Shown here piece after piece: positions 9,346 to 17,081 of a DNA stretch of 64,000 bases. The stretch covers positions 62,001 to 126,000 of the forward strand of contig DASRWI010000021.1 in the NCBI GenBank assembly GCA_035654655.1, given 5' to 3'. This stretch comes from DASRWI01 sp035654655 (GTDB taxonomy: Bacteria; Bacteroidota; Ignavibacteria; Ignavibacteriales; Ignavibacteriaceae). Below the pieces are notes generated by a model that saw only the letters and a program-made list of their open reading frames with translations, was not told the DNA's origin and ran no database searches. The position numbers and the translations under genes were made by a program. Position 1 is the first letter of the stretch. Every line of letters starts with the position of its first letter.

Positions 9346-11907
9346 ATGAAAAAAATTTCTTTACTTTTTTTGGCGTTCTTCCTTTTATCTTCCACTTACG
9401 CTCAAGATATGCAACTAGCAAAATGGCTGCATCAAAAACCTCAAGGTAATACTCTTAGAGCAGTTGATATGTTCGATAATAATAATATTTATGCATTTGG
9501 AACATTTGGAACTTTTATGAAAACTTCCGATGGAGGTTTAACATGGAAGTTTAATCATCAAGTCGGAAAGAAAAGTGCAACAGGATATTATTATTATACA
9601 ATTTATGATGCTCACTGGTTTGATATGAATACAGGTATCGCAGTTGGTGAAGGCGGTATTTACAGAACCACTAACGCTGGAGCCACCTGGGACTCAGTAT
9701 ATAATACAACCTCAGCTGGTGCATCAATTTATCAAGTATACTTTGTTGATAATAATATTGGTTTTGCTGCAGGTGTATCTTCTGTAAAATTGTTAAAAAC
9801 TACCGATGGTGGACTTACCTGGGCGGCTACTGGATTTAGTGCAGCTGTTTCTTGTTATGATATTTATTCTGATGGTAACTTAGTAGTTGTAAGTGCTTCT
9901 TCAGGTAATATATACAGGTCTACTGATGGTGGTACTACATTTGGTTCAGCTATTTCCACTGGTACCTCAGTTAGTTTATATAAGATTACATTCAAAAATC
10001 CATTGGTTGGTGTTGTTGCTGGTGGATCAGGTTCAGCAAGACTTACCACTGATGGAGGTTTGACCTGGAATTCAATTAATTTAGGTCTACCTTCCACAGA
10101 TACTTTTTATGATATAGATTTTATTAATGACGATATTTATTTAACTGGCGATTCTTATGCTTTATTCAGATCTATAAATAATGGTACTTCATGGGATACT
10201 GTAAGCTTTTTAGCTCCTGTTGCTCAACAGCCTTGGACAAGTGCTCATTATGCAACAGATTTTTATAATGGTAACTTTGTTTCTGTTGGTGCATTCGGAA
10301 TTATTAATAAAAGAATTGGTGAAATTATAACTCATCATACATACTTCATTAAACCTGGACAATTAAATGACGTATGGAAAGATCCTAATTCTAATAAGAT
10401 AATTGCTGTTGGTGCTCCTGCAATTACTGGTTCTGTTTTTGATCAAATAATGATTTCAACAGATAATGGAGTAACGTGGTCATTTGCCACTACTACAAAA
10501 GTTGGCAATAAGGCTATCTATGTTGATCCTGTTGAAGATATCCCTGAAGTTAAAGGTGAAGATATCAAAACACCAAATTCCTATTCAACCTTCAAAACAA
10601 TTTGTATGTTAAATAGCAATGTTGGCTTTATTGGCGGCAGTAGAGGTGCCATTTATAAAACTACCAATGGTGGTTCAACTTGGGATTCACTAATAACTTC
10701 TATTCCTAATATTGCTGATATTTACAAGATAGATTTTCTAAATGATAATTTTGGTATGGCTTTCAGTAATGCAGCTGATACAACTAACGGTACAGTTTTC
10801 AGAACAACTGATGGAGGCGTTACCTGGACTTTACACAAAATTCCTACAACCTCAACTTCAAATTCAAGACTATATTCTGGTGATATTGTTGATCAGAATT
10901 ATGCCTGGACAACAACTTATCAACCTCGTCCTGTTAAAACCACTGATGGTGGTTTAACTTGGACAGTACAAACAACATCTGATGGGTATGGAGGATTTTT
11001 ATATGACATTCAGATGTTTGATACACTAAATGGCGTTATGTGCGGTGGTTCTGGAAGATTCTATAAAACCACAGATGGTGGTGCTTTATGGCAGGTAATT
11101 CCGACCGGAACAACGTCTATAACTTTTAATGCATTAAGCTTTATTGATGTGAATAAAGGTATGGTAGTTGGAAGTAATGGCGTTATCTTCCAGACATCAG
11201 ATGGCGGAACAACCTGGGATATTTCAACTACAGGTGGTCCTTCTATTTACGGATTGTATTTATCTGCCCCTTCTACCATTGATTCTGTAACAGCATATTT
11301 AGTTGGGCTAAATACTTCAATATTCTCAATGAAATCAGGAATTGTTCCTGTTGAATTAGCAAGCTTTACTTCATCAGTTAATGGCAATACTGTTACGTTA
11401 AACTGGTCAACAGCAACTGAGACCAATAACTTTGGCTTTGATGTTGAACGTAAAGTTAATGGAACCTGGAATAAAATTGGATTTGTTAATGGAAGCGGAA
11501 CTACAACTGAAAGAAAAAGCTATTCATTTACAGAAACTTTGAATTCAGGAAAATATAATTACAGATTAAAACAAATTGACCACGATGGAAGTTATAAATA
11601 CTATAATTTACCTGAAGTAATTGAAATAGGTTTACCTGTTCAATATAAACTTTCACAAAATTATCCTAACCCATTCAATCCATCTACAATTATCAACTAT
11701 AGTTTACCAAGCTCCGGTAACGTAAGCATAAAGGTATACAATATAATTGGTAAAGAAGTAGCAACTATAGTTAATGGATATCAGGAAGCTGGAAATTATA
11801 TAAGACAATTTAATGCTTCTGAAAATGGATTAAGCTCTGGTGTTTATTTCTATACAATTAAATCTGGAAGTTTTACAGATACCAAGAAGATGGTAATCTT
11901 AAAATAA
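9346..11907 (+). CDS. T9SS-secreted multi-repeat beta-propeller protein (YCF48/BNR-type repeats)
   Basis: An 853-residue exported protein. A signal peptide (MKKISLLFLAFFLLSSTYAQ) is followed by about 12 copies of the BNR/YCF48-like motif [RK]TTDGG.TW across residues 50-640, implying one or two beta-propellers. An Ig-like linker (VELASFTSSVNGNTVTLNW) comes next, and the last 85 residues are a type IX secretion sorting domain (LSQNYPNPFNPST, VYNIIGKEV, SGVYFYTI, KKMVILK). It is probably released at or anchored to the cell surface; the ligand is unknown. A GAAAGGA Shine-Dalgarno precedes the ATG at 9346. Confidence 0.88.
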   Translation: MKKISLLFLAFFLLSSTYAQDMQLAKWLHQKPQGNTLRAVDMFDNNNIYAFGTFGTFMKTSDGGLTWKFNHQVGKKSATGYYYYTIYDAHWFDMNTGIAVGEGGIYRTTNAGATWDSVYNTTSAGASIYQVYFVDNNIGFAAGVSSVKLLKTTDGGLTWAATGFSAAVSCYDIYSDGNLVVVSASSGNIYRSTDGGTTFGSAISTGTSVSLYKITFKNPLVGVVAGGSGSARLTTDGGLTWNSINLGLPSTDTFYDIDFINDDIYLTGDSYALFRSINNGTSWDTVSFLAPVAQQPWTSAHYATDFYNGNFVSVGAFGIINKRIGEIITHHTYFIKPGQLNDVWKDPNSNKIIAVGAPAITGSVFDQIMISTDNGVTWSFATTTKVGNKAIYVDPVEDIPEVKGEDIKTPNSYSTFKTICMLNSNVGFIGGSRGAIYKTTNGGSTWDSLITSIPNIADIYKIDFLNDNFGMAFSNAADTTNGTVFRTTDGGVTWTLHKIPTTSTSNSRLYSGDIVDQNYAWTTTYQPRPVKTTDGGLTWTVQTTSDGYGGFLYDIQMFDTLNGVMCGGSGRFYKTTDGGALWQVIPTGTTSITFNALSFIDVNKGMVVGSNGVIFQTSDGGTTWDISTTGGPSIYGLYLSAPSTIDSVTAYLVGLNTSIFSMKSGIVPVELASFTSSVNGNTVTLNWSTATETNNFGFDVERKVNGTWNKIGFVNGSGTTTERKSYSFTETLNSGKYNYRLKQIDHDGSYKYYNLPEVIEIGLPVQYKLSQNYPNPFNPSTIINYSLPSSGNVSIKVYNIIGKEVATIVNGYQEAGNYIRQFNASENGLSSGVYFYTIKSGSFTDTKKMVILK

Positions 11908-11930
11908 AAATTGATTTAATATGAAAAATA

Positions 11931-11967
11931 AAAAGCTGCATCAATAAAATGATGCAGCTTTTTTTTA
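11931..11967 (+). terminator. Rho-independent terminator of the propeller gene
   Basis: A 10-bp perfect stem AAGCTGCATC / GATGCAGCTT (11933-11942 with 11951-11960) has an 8-nt loop and is followed by a run of T. Confidence 0.9.
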
Positions 11968-11988
11968 TATCCATTCTTAAAAGGTTAG

Positions 11989-12030
11989 CCCACGATTTTC
12001 CCAAAGGGACAACTTTGCGGCATTCGTGGG
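11989..12030. repeat. Palindromic element between convergent genes
   Basis: CCCACGA at 11989-11995 pairs with TCGTGGG at 12024-12030. An inner CAAAG/CTTTG pair (12002-12006 with 12013-12017) makes a nested hairpin. It stands between two convergent genes. The G+C-rich composition contrasts with the surroundings and resembles the other dispersed palindromes in this window. Confidence 0.6.
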
Positions 12031-12034
12031 TAAT

Positions 12035-12685
12035 TTATACATAACTTAATATCTCCTTCAAAGTATCAACTATATAATCAGGATTTTCTTTTTGTAATGC
12101 TTCTTTAGTTCTATAACCAAAAGTAACTGAGCAAGTTTTTGCTCCTGCTGAATACCCGCACCTGACATCGAGTTCGGAATCACCCACCATAATTGTTTCT
12201 TCAGGCTTTACATTTAACTCATTGCAAATGAAAAGCAATGGTTCCGGATCAGGTTTAATCTTTAATCCAATTCTTCTTCCCATAACAAGGTCGAAGTAAT
12301 CTCTCATCTCAAAAACATCAATTATTTTATCCGCCTGGTCTTGACCTTTAGTTGTAAGCAAAGATATTTTTATATTCTTCTGTTTAAGTGATTTCAAAGT
12401 TTCCATTACACTTGGATAAACATCTGAGTCCTTTATAAAATCAAAATAATGTCCCTTATATATGTTTATAAAATGTTCAATATCAGGGACAGGAATATTA
12501 AGGTCAGAAAAAATATCTGCAAAATGATGGCCAATTCTGTTGTAAAAATCCTCCTCTTTAAAGTCAGATTCCAACTTCAATTCATCCAAAGTTTTTATAG
12601 TTGTTTTAAGAATTGTATTGTAAGAGTTGATTAATGTACCGTCCAGATCAAAACAAACGTGTTTTATTGAATTTTTTACACTCAT
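12035..12685 (-). CDS. HAD-family phosphatase, phosphoglycolate phosphatase-like
   Basis: A 216-residue cytoplasmic HAD subfamily IA hydrolase. Motif I FDLDGTLINS gives catalytic Asp13 and Asp15, motif II is SLLTTKG, the conserved Lys lies in GLKIKPDPEP, and motif IV is MVGDSELDV. A helical cap lies between motifs I and II. Length and motif order match Gph/PpaX-type phosphatases. The physiological substrate (phosphoglycolate, pyrophosphate, a sugar phosphate) cannot be read from the sequence. The promoter region contains three phased A-tracts. Confidence 0.85.
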   Translation of the reverse strand: MSVKNSIKHVCFDLDGTLINSYNTILKTTIKTLDELKLESDFKEEDFYNRIGHHFADIFSDLNIPVPDIEHFINIYKGHYFDFIKDSDVYPSVMETLKSLKQKNIKISLLTTKGQDQADKIIDVFEMRDYFDLVMGRRIGLKIKPDPEPLLFICNELNVKPEETIMVGDSELDVRCGYSAGAKTCSVTFGYRTKEALQKENPDYIVDTLKEILSYV

Positions 12686-12690
12686 GAGTC

Positions 12691-12719
12691 AAAAAAAAAT
12701 TAAAAAAAATTAAAAAAAA
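12691..12719. promoter_or_regulatory. Phased A-tracts (predicted intrinsically curved DNA)
   Basis: Three A-tracts of 9, 8 and 8 A (12691-12699, 12702-12709, 12712-12719) recur about every 10 bp, each separated by TT. This is the arrangement that bends DNA. It lies in the divergent intergenic region between the HAD phosphatase and the small exported protein at 12830, immediately upstream of the phosphatase start. Confidence 0.6.
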
Positions 12720-12829
12720 TAGTGATTTTAAAATAAAATTTTCGTAAAATTAAATATAGCAAACATATTCTTCTTAAAAGTGTACTTTTAATGTTCAATT
12801 AATCAAATAAATAAAATATAGAGGTATAT

Positions 12830-13249
12830 ATGAAACCCTTGTTCTATTTTTTCCTTTTTGTTCTTACTTTCATTTCTTTTAAATCAACAACTTTTGCTCA
12901 AAGTGAACCAGTTCTTTACTTCTGCGAAAGATATGATGATGACAAAGGCGAAGTTAACGTTAGTGATAGATTCACTACCGGTTATTTAACCGTAATGGTT
13001 AAATGTGCTTATCCTTTGAAACTTGATGATTGTTCAATTCAGTTTGACAAATACAATGAAAGAAACGGAAAATTTGAATACTATAAAAAATTCAGCTATT
13101 CTATTGAAAAAGATATGAAATATGTTTTTTTCCAAAAGAATGAAGATAGCGATTTGAAGTTCGAAGAACCTGGCTTCTATAGAGTTTTCTTACTTGACGA
13201 AGATGATAATACTGTAACCAGCTCACTTATCGAAATCGTAAGTAAATAA
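12830..13249 (+). CDS. Small exported protein of unknown function
   Basis: A 139-residue protein with a clear signal peptide (MKPLFYFFLFVLTF...TFAQ) followed by a beta-rich domain. Notable stretches are LYFCERYDD, GYLTVMVKCAYPL and FYRVFLLDEDDN. Two cysteines (FCERY, VKCAY) plus one in DDCS could form a disulfide. I do not recognise the family. It stands alone, with its own terminator downstream. Confidence 0.7.
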   Translation: MKPLFYFFLFVLTFISFKSTTFAQSEPVLYFCERYDDDKGEVNVSDRFTTGYLTVMVKCAYPLKLDDCSIQFDKYNERNGKFEYYKKFSYSIEKDMKYVFFQKNEDSDLKFEEPGFYRVFLLDEDDNTVTSSLIEIVSK

Positions 13250-13266
13250 AAATCTTTCTTTTATAG

Positions 13267-13295
13267 AACGGCACTTCATGTGCCGTTTTTTATTT
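13267..13295 (+). terminator. Rho-independent terminator
   Basis: An 8-bp perfect stem AACGGCAC / GTGCCGTT (13267-13274 with 13280-13287) with loop TTCAT is followed by a T-rich tail, 17 bp after the stop at 13249. Confidence 0.9.
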
Positions 13296-13375
13296 TAAAT
13301 TACTCCTGAATCCCTTCTCATTTACATAGTCATTTATTTATTTTATTTTCATTTCTCATTAAACAATTACAAATT

Positions 13376-14350
13376 ATGGAAAATTTTTTTGATGTAATTA
13401 TTATCGGTGCAGGTCCTATCGGATTATCTTGCGGAATTGAAGCAAAGAAAAATAATCTTTCGCACCTTATCATTGATAAAGGATGTATTGTAAATTCCAT
13501 TTATAATTATCCAACAAATATGACCTTCTTCTCGACATCTGAAAGGCTGGAGATTGGAGAAGTTCCTTTTGTATCTCACGGAGATAAACCAACCAGAAGG
13601 GAAGCCTTAGAGTATTATCGTAGAATTGTTGATTCCTGGCAATTAAATGTAATAACATACGAAGAAGTAAAAAATATAACGAACGAAAAAAGTTTATTTA
13701 CAGTACTTACAGATAAAGATGAATATTTTTGTAAGAGTTTAATAATTGCGACAGGTTTTTATGATAATCCAAATTATATGAATATAAAAGGGGAGGAACT
13801 TCCAAAGGTAAAACATTACTTTGATGAAGCACATCCTTATGCTTACAGGAATATTGCAGTTGTTGGAGCAGGGAATTCAGCGGTTGATGTAGCTCTTGAA
13901 ACTTATAGAAAAAATGCAAATGTCACAATGATTGTTAAAGAAGCCAATCTTAAAGAAGGAATCAAATATTGGGTTCGTCCTGATATTGAAAATAGAATAA
14001 AAGAAAAATCAATTACTGCGTATTTTAATAGTGAGATATTTGAGATAAGAGAAAAAGAAATTATTGTTAAAACTCCAGATGACATTATAGTAATTCCAAA
14101 TGATTTTGTATTTGCAATGACAGGATACCATAGCAATTTTGATTTATTAAAAAAAGTCGGAGTTGAAATCTCACCTGCTCCACAAAGAACACCTTGTTTT
14201 AATCCTAATACTTTTGAAACTAATGTAAAAGGAGTTTACCTCGGAGGAGTAGTTCTAAGTGGTATGGATACCAGTAAATGGGTAATTGAAAATACCAGAT
14301 TTCATTGCAAAAATATCTTTGAAAATATTGGTAAAGAAAATAAACTTTAG
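13376..14350 (+). CDS. ypdA: YpdA family FAD/NAD(P)-dependent reductase (putative bacillithiol disulfide reductase)
   Basis: A 324-residue thioredoxin-reductase-like flavoprotein. The FAD motif GAGPIGLSCG is at residues 11-20 and a second NAD(P) motif VVGAGNSAVDVALE is near residue 162. The YpdA-specific segment NYPTNMTFFSTSERLEIG and the closing GVYLGGVVLSGMDTSKWVIEN are both present. Like YpdA, and unlike thioredoxin reductase, it has no CxxC redox pair. In Firmicutes YpdA reduces bacillithiol disulfide. Here that role is inferred from family membership; no bsh genes are in the window. Confidence 0.85.
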   Translation: MENFFDVIIIGAGPIGLSCGIEAKKNNLSHLIIDKGCIVNSIYNYPTNMTFFSTSERLEIGEVPFVSHGDKPTRREALEYYRRIVDSWQLNVITYEEVKNITNEKSLFTVLTDKDEYFCKSLIIATGFYDNPNYMNIKGEELPKVKHYFDEAHPYAYRNIAVVGAGNSAVDVALETYRKNANVTMIVKEANLKEGIKYWVRPDIENRIKEKSITAYFNSEIFEIREKEIIVKTPDDIIVIPNDFVFAMTGYHSNFDLLKKVGVEISPAPQRTPCFNPNTFETNVKGVYLGGVVLSGMDTSKWVIENTRFHCKNIFENIGKENKL

Positions 14351-14373
14351 GAGAGTAAAATCTTCTTAGCGGA

Positions 14374-14413
14374 CTTCTCGATACATTTTCTTCGCTTCTC
14401 TCAGAAAACACTG
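14374..14413 (-). repeat. 40-bp dispersed palindromic repeat, unit A
   Basis: Read on the minus strand it has the form CAGTG, inner hairpin TTTTCT..AGAAAA, then TGTATCGAGAAG. It shares both arms with the units at 25836, 25911, 27962, 34259 and 34351, while the inner stem sequence differs. Confidence 0.7.
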
Positions 14414-14415
14414 CC

Positions 14416-14567
14416 CCAAAGGTATCCCTTTGGAAAAGACCCCATACTACTCAATACCATAAAATTTTCAGAGTTATCATCCCAGAGGGATGAATTAAAA
14501 GTAACCCGGAATGCAATCCGGGGGGAAAGACAAAAGAAAATCTTCCCCTTCCTTATTAGGGAAGGGG
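14416..14567. repeat. Row of four short hairpins in the ypdA-fba gap
   Basis: The 370-bp gap 14351-14720 holds no gene. Besides the 40-bp repeat it contains four perfect hairpins: CCAAAGG/CCTTTGG (14416-14433), TCATCCC/GGGATGA (14477-14493), CCCGGA/TCCGGG (14505-14522) and CCCCTTCC/GGAAGGGG (14545-14567). These G+C-rich palindromes look like dispersed repeat debris, not gene-specific terminators, although the first could end ypdA transcription. Confidence 0.65.
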
Positions 14568-14648
14568 CAGGGGATGGGTATCAATAATTAATACATAAAA
14601 TTGTTCGCTATTGTTAAATAAATGAACTATTTACCATTATTTACCTTA

Positions 14649-14656
14649 TATATTTG
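14649..14656 (+). promoter_or_regulatory. Possible Bacteroidota-type -7 element upstream of aldolase
   Basis: TATATTTG matches the TAnnTTTG -7 consensus and would give a leader of about 60 nt for the aldolase gene. No TTG is found at the expected -33 distance, so the call is weak. Confidence 0.3.
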
Positions 14657-14720
14657 AATGCAACTTGAAATAACCTTATTTTTGAAGTTGAATTTAAATT
14701 AAACTTTATTCGGAGATGAA

Positions 14721-15770
14721 ATGGCTAAAAATATTAAAGAATTATTAGGCAGCGAAGCTGAGTCGTTATTAAGTTACAAAGCTAAGTTCCCTAAAGAACA
14801 ATTGCATTTACCTGGTCCTGATTTCGTTGATAGAATTTTTGCACAGACAGACAGAAACATTAACGTATTAAAAAACTTACAATGGATTTTTCAAACCGGT
14901 AGATTAGCAGGTTCAGGTTATGTTTCAATACTTCCTGTTGACCAGGGAATTGAACATACTGCAGGTGCTTCTTTTGCACCAAACCCACAGTATTTCGATC
15001 CTGAAAATATTGTAAAGTTAGCAGTTGAAGGCGGATGTAATGCGGTTGCATCTACATTAGGTGTTTTAGGAATGACAGCAAGAAAATATGCTCATAAAAT
15101 TCCTTACATCGTAAAAATTAATCATAACGAACTTTTAACTTATCCTAACAAATATGACCAAATCATGTTTGCAGGTGTTGAGCAGGCTTATGATATGGGT
15201 GCTGCAGCAATTGGTGCTACTATTTATTTCGGTTCAGAAGAGAGTAGCAGACAGATAATTGAAGTTAGTGAAGCATTTCAATATGCACACGAATTAGGTA
15301 TGGCTACTATTTTATGGTGCTACTTAAGAAATGAAGCATTCAAAACAAAAGATAAAGATTACCACGTTGCCTCTGATTTAACCGGTCAGGCAAATCATCT
15401 TGGTGTTACAATTCAGGCTGATATTATCAAACAAAAACTTCCTGAAAACAATGGCGGTTTTAATGATATTAAATTTGGTAAAACTCATAAGAAAGTTTAT
15501 ACTGATTTAACTACTGATAATCCAATTGACTTAACCCGTTACCAGGTAATGAACTGCTATATGGGAAGAGCAGGACTTATCAACAGCGGTGGTGCTTCAG
15601 GTGCTAACGATTTTGAAGAAGCAGCAAAAACAGCAGTTATAAATAAACGTGCCGGTGGTATGGGACTTATTTCAGGTAGAAAAGCATTCCAGAGACCTAT
15701 GAACGAAGGTATTGAATTACTAAACGTAATTCAGGACGTTTACGCAGACAAATCAATTACAATTGCTTAA
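14721..15770 (+). CDS. fbaB: Class I fructose-bisphosphate aldolase (DhnA/FbaB type)
   Basis: A 349-residue glycolytic and gluconeogenic enzyme cleaving fructose-1,6-bisphosphate via a Schiff base. Recognised from SGYVSILPVDQGIEHTAGAS, the segment IPYIVKINHNELLTYPN with conserved Lys, GATIYFGSEESSRQI and the phosphate-binding GGASGANDFEEAAK near the C-terminus. This is the archaeal-type class I aldolase, unrelated in sequence to the animal enzyme. Length is as expected. A strong symmetrical terminator follows directly. Confidence 0.94.
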   Translation: MAKNIKELLGSEAESLLSYKAKFPKEQLHLPGPDFVDRIFAQTDRNINVLKNLQWIFQTGRLAGSGYVSILPVDQGIEHTAGASFAPNPQYFDPENIVKLAVEGGCNAVASTLGVLGMTARKYAHKIPYIVKINHNELLTYPNKYDQIMFAGVEQAYDMGAAAIGATIYFGSEESSRQIIEVSEAFQYAHELGMATILWCYLRNEAFKTKDKDYHVASDLTGQANHLGVTIQADIIKQKLPENNGGFNDIKFGKTHKKVYTDLTTDNPIDLTRYQVMNCYMGRAGLINSGGASGANDFEEAAKTAVINKRAGGMGLISGRKAFQRPMNEGIELLNVIQDVYADKSITIA

Positions 15771-15783
15771 TAATTGTTCATAA

Positions 15784-15813
15784 AAAAAGCGGTTCAAATT
15801 TGAACCGCTTTTT
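15784..15813. terminator. Bidirectional rho-independent terminator
   Basis: A near-perfect 30-bp palindrome centred on GGTTCAAATTTGAACC, with AAAAAGC on one side and GCTTTTT on the other. It lies between the convergent aldolase (ends 15770) and cytochrome c (ends 15833) genes, so it can serve both strands. Confidence 0.9.
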
Positions 15814-15832
15814 AATTTTAAAGAAAATTATT

Positions 15833-16258
15833 TTATTTTAATTGTAAAATATAATCCGCAATCTTACCTAAATCTTTTACATCAATGTTATTATATGAAG
15901 GCATCATAATGTTGGGGAAGTTCTTTTGATAATCTAAAAATCTTCCTTTGTCCATATAAGCAGATGGATTTCTTAAATAATTTATAAGTTCATCTCTACT
16001 CCAAACAGAACTTAAATTGGTAAGCTTTGGACCCATTCTGGTTCCCTTTAAATCAACTCCGTGACATCCTGTGCAGCCGCTTCTTTCAATTATTTGCATT
16101 CCGGTTAATTCCTGGTTTGTAGAAGACATTTCTGATTGTGGAACAGGATTACCCATATTAGTACCCGGCTGTTCATCTTTTTTTAATGCTTTACCAAGCA
16201 AAAAAAGTACAACAAACAAAACTAAAAAAGAAGCCAGCCATATTTGAGTTTTAGTCAT
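15833..16258 (-). CDS. Membrane-anchored monoheme cytochrome c
   Basis: A 141-residue protein with one N-terminal transmembrane anchor (residues 6-23) and a single heme-binding motif CTGCH (Cys62, Cys65, His66). Met118 or Met119 in NIMMPSY is the likely distal ligand. The order GCTGCHG..L.G...GP.LT...... fits small class I cytochromes c. It probably shuttles electrons in the periplasm near respiratory complexes. It lies 18 bp after the SIMPL-domain gene on the same strand, so the two may be cotranscribed. Confidence 0.88.
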   Translation of the reverse strand: MTKTQIWLASFLVLFVVLFLLGKALKKDEQPGTNMGNPVPQSEMSSTNQELTGMQIIERSGCTGCHGVDLKGTRMGPKLTNLSSVWSRDELINYLRNPSAYMDKGRFLDYQKNFPNIMMPSYNNIDVKDLGKIADYILQLK

Positions 16259-16276
16259 TTTATCCTATTTATTTAA

Positions 16277-17005
16277 TTATTCAATTTCAAACGAAGCATT
16301 AACAACAGCAGTAATCTCTTTTTCAATTGAGCTTAAGTCGTTAACACCATAATCACTAATTTGATTTGAGAACTTAGGTGTAATTTGAAGAACTCCCATT
16401 CTTGCAGTACGCATTGGACCTAAATCCCTGTCAGTTGCTTCAGCAATTTTTTGTGCTCTTATCATTGCATCCTTAGCAGCAGCAGCCTGAATTTCAATTT
16501 TTAATTCTCCTAATTTCAAATAATGATATTCAGGAGGAAAGGTATTAAAGTTTACACCTTTCTCAATTAAATTCGCAATATCCAATGAAATTTCTTTTAT
16601 CTTATAAACATCATTGGAGACAATCTTAAAAGTTTGTGTGCATACATATCCAACGATATTATTGGTCTGCATTCCATCAACAATTTGATAAATTGGATTT
16701 GTATTAACTGTTGAAAGTTCAACTTTGTTGTTATCAAAACCTTTTGAATTCAAATAAGAAAGAACAATAGGTTTTTGCCTTAACAGCTCTCTGTATGCAG
16801 CTTGTGCATCACTGCCTTGAATGGAAATGCTTCCCTGTAATACTCCGAAATCAGAAACAATATCTTTCTTGGCGCTGCCTGTAACAGTGATAGTTTGATT
16901 TGCAGTCTGGTTTGATTTCCAGGTGGTAGTAAAAATAATCACACCGATAATAAAACTTAATCCCAATATTAAAACTGAGATAACAATTGTATTTCTGTTT
17001 TCCAT
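16277..17005 (-). CDS. SIMPL domain (DUF541) protein
   Basis: A 242-residue protein with an N-terminal signal anchor (residues 8-28) and a SIMPL/DUF541 domain. The opening QTITVTGSAKKDIVSDFGVLQG and the closing ITAVVNASFEIE are typical. Members are periplasmic or membrane-linked, related to E. coli YggE, and of unclear function. Upstream is a 76-bp divergent gap shared with the YyaL-type gene. Confidence 0.85.
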   Translation of the reverse strand: MENRNTIVISVLILGLSFIIGVIIFTTTWKSNQTANQTITVTGSAKKDIVSDFGVLQGSISIQGSDAQAAYRELLRQKPIVLSYLNSKGFDNNKVELSTVNTNPIYQIVDGMQTNNIVGYVCTQTFKIVSNDVYKIKEISLDIANLIEKGVNFNTFPPEYHYLKLGELKIEIQAAAAKDAMIRAQKIAEATDRDLGPMRTARMGVLQITPKFSNQISDYGVNDLSSIEKEITAVVNASFEIE

Positions 17006-17081
17006 TTAGATTGATTTAATTTGTTAACTCAAAATATACTCAAAAATCAAACTTAATAAAAAGAAATATCCTGTGTAACAA

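Noticed and set aside
14351..14720. Small RNA or riboswitch in the ypdA-fba gap
   Set aside because: The hairpins look like dispersed repeats found elsewhere in the window. No known riboswitch core was recognised.
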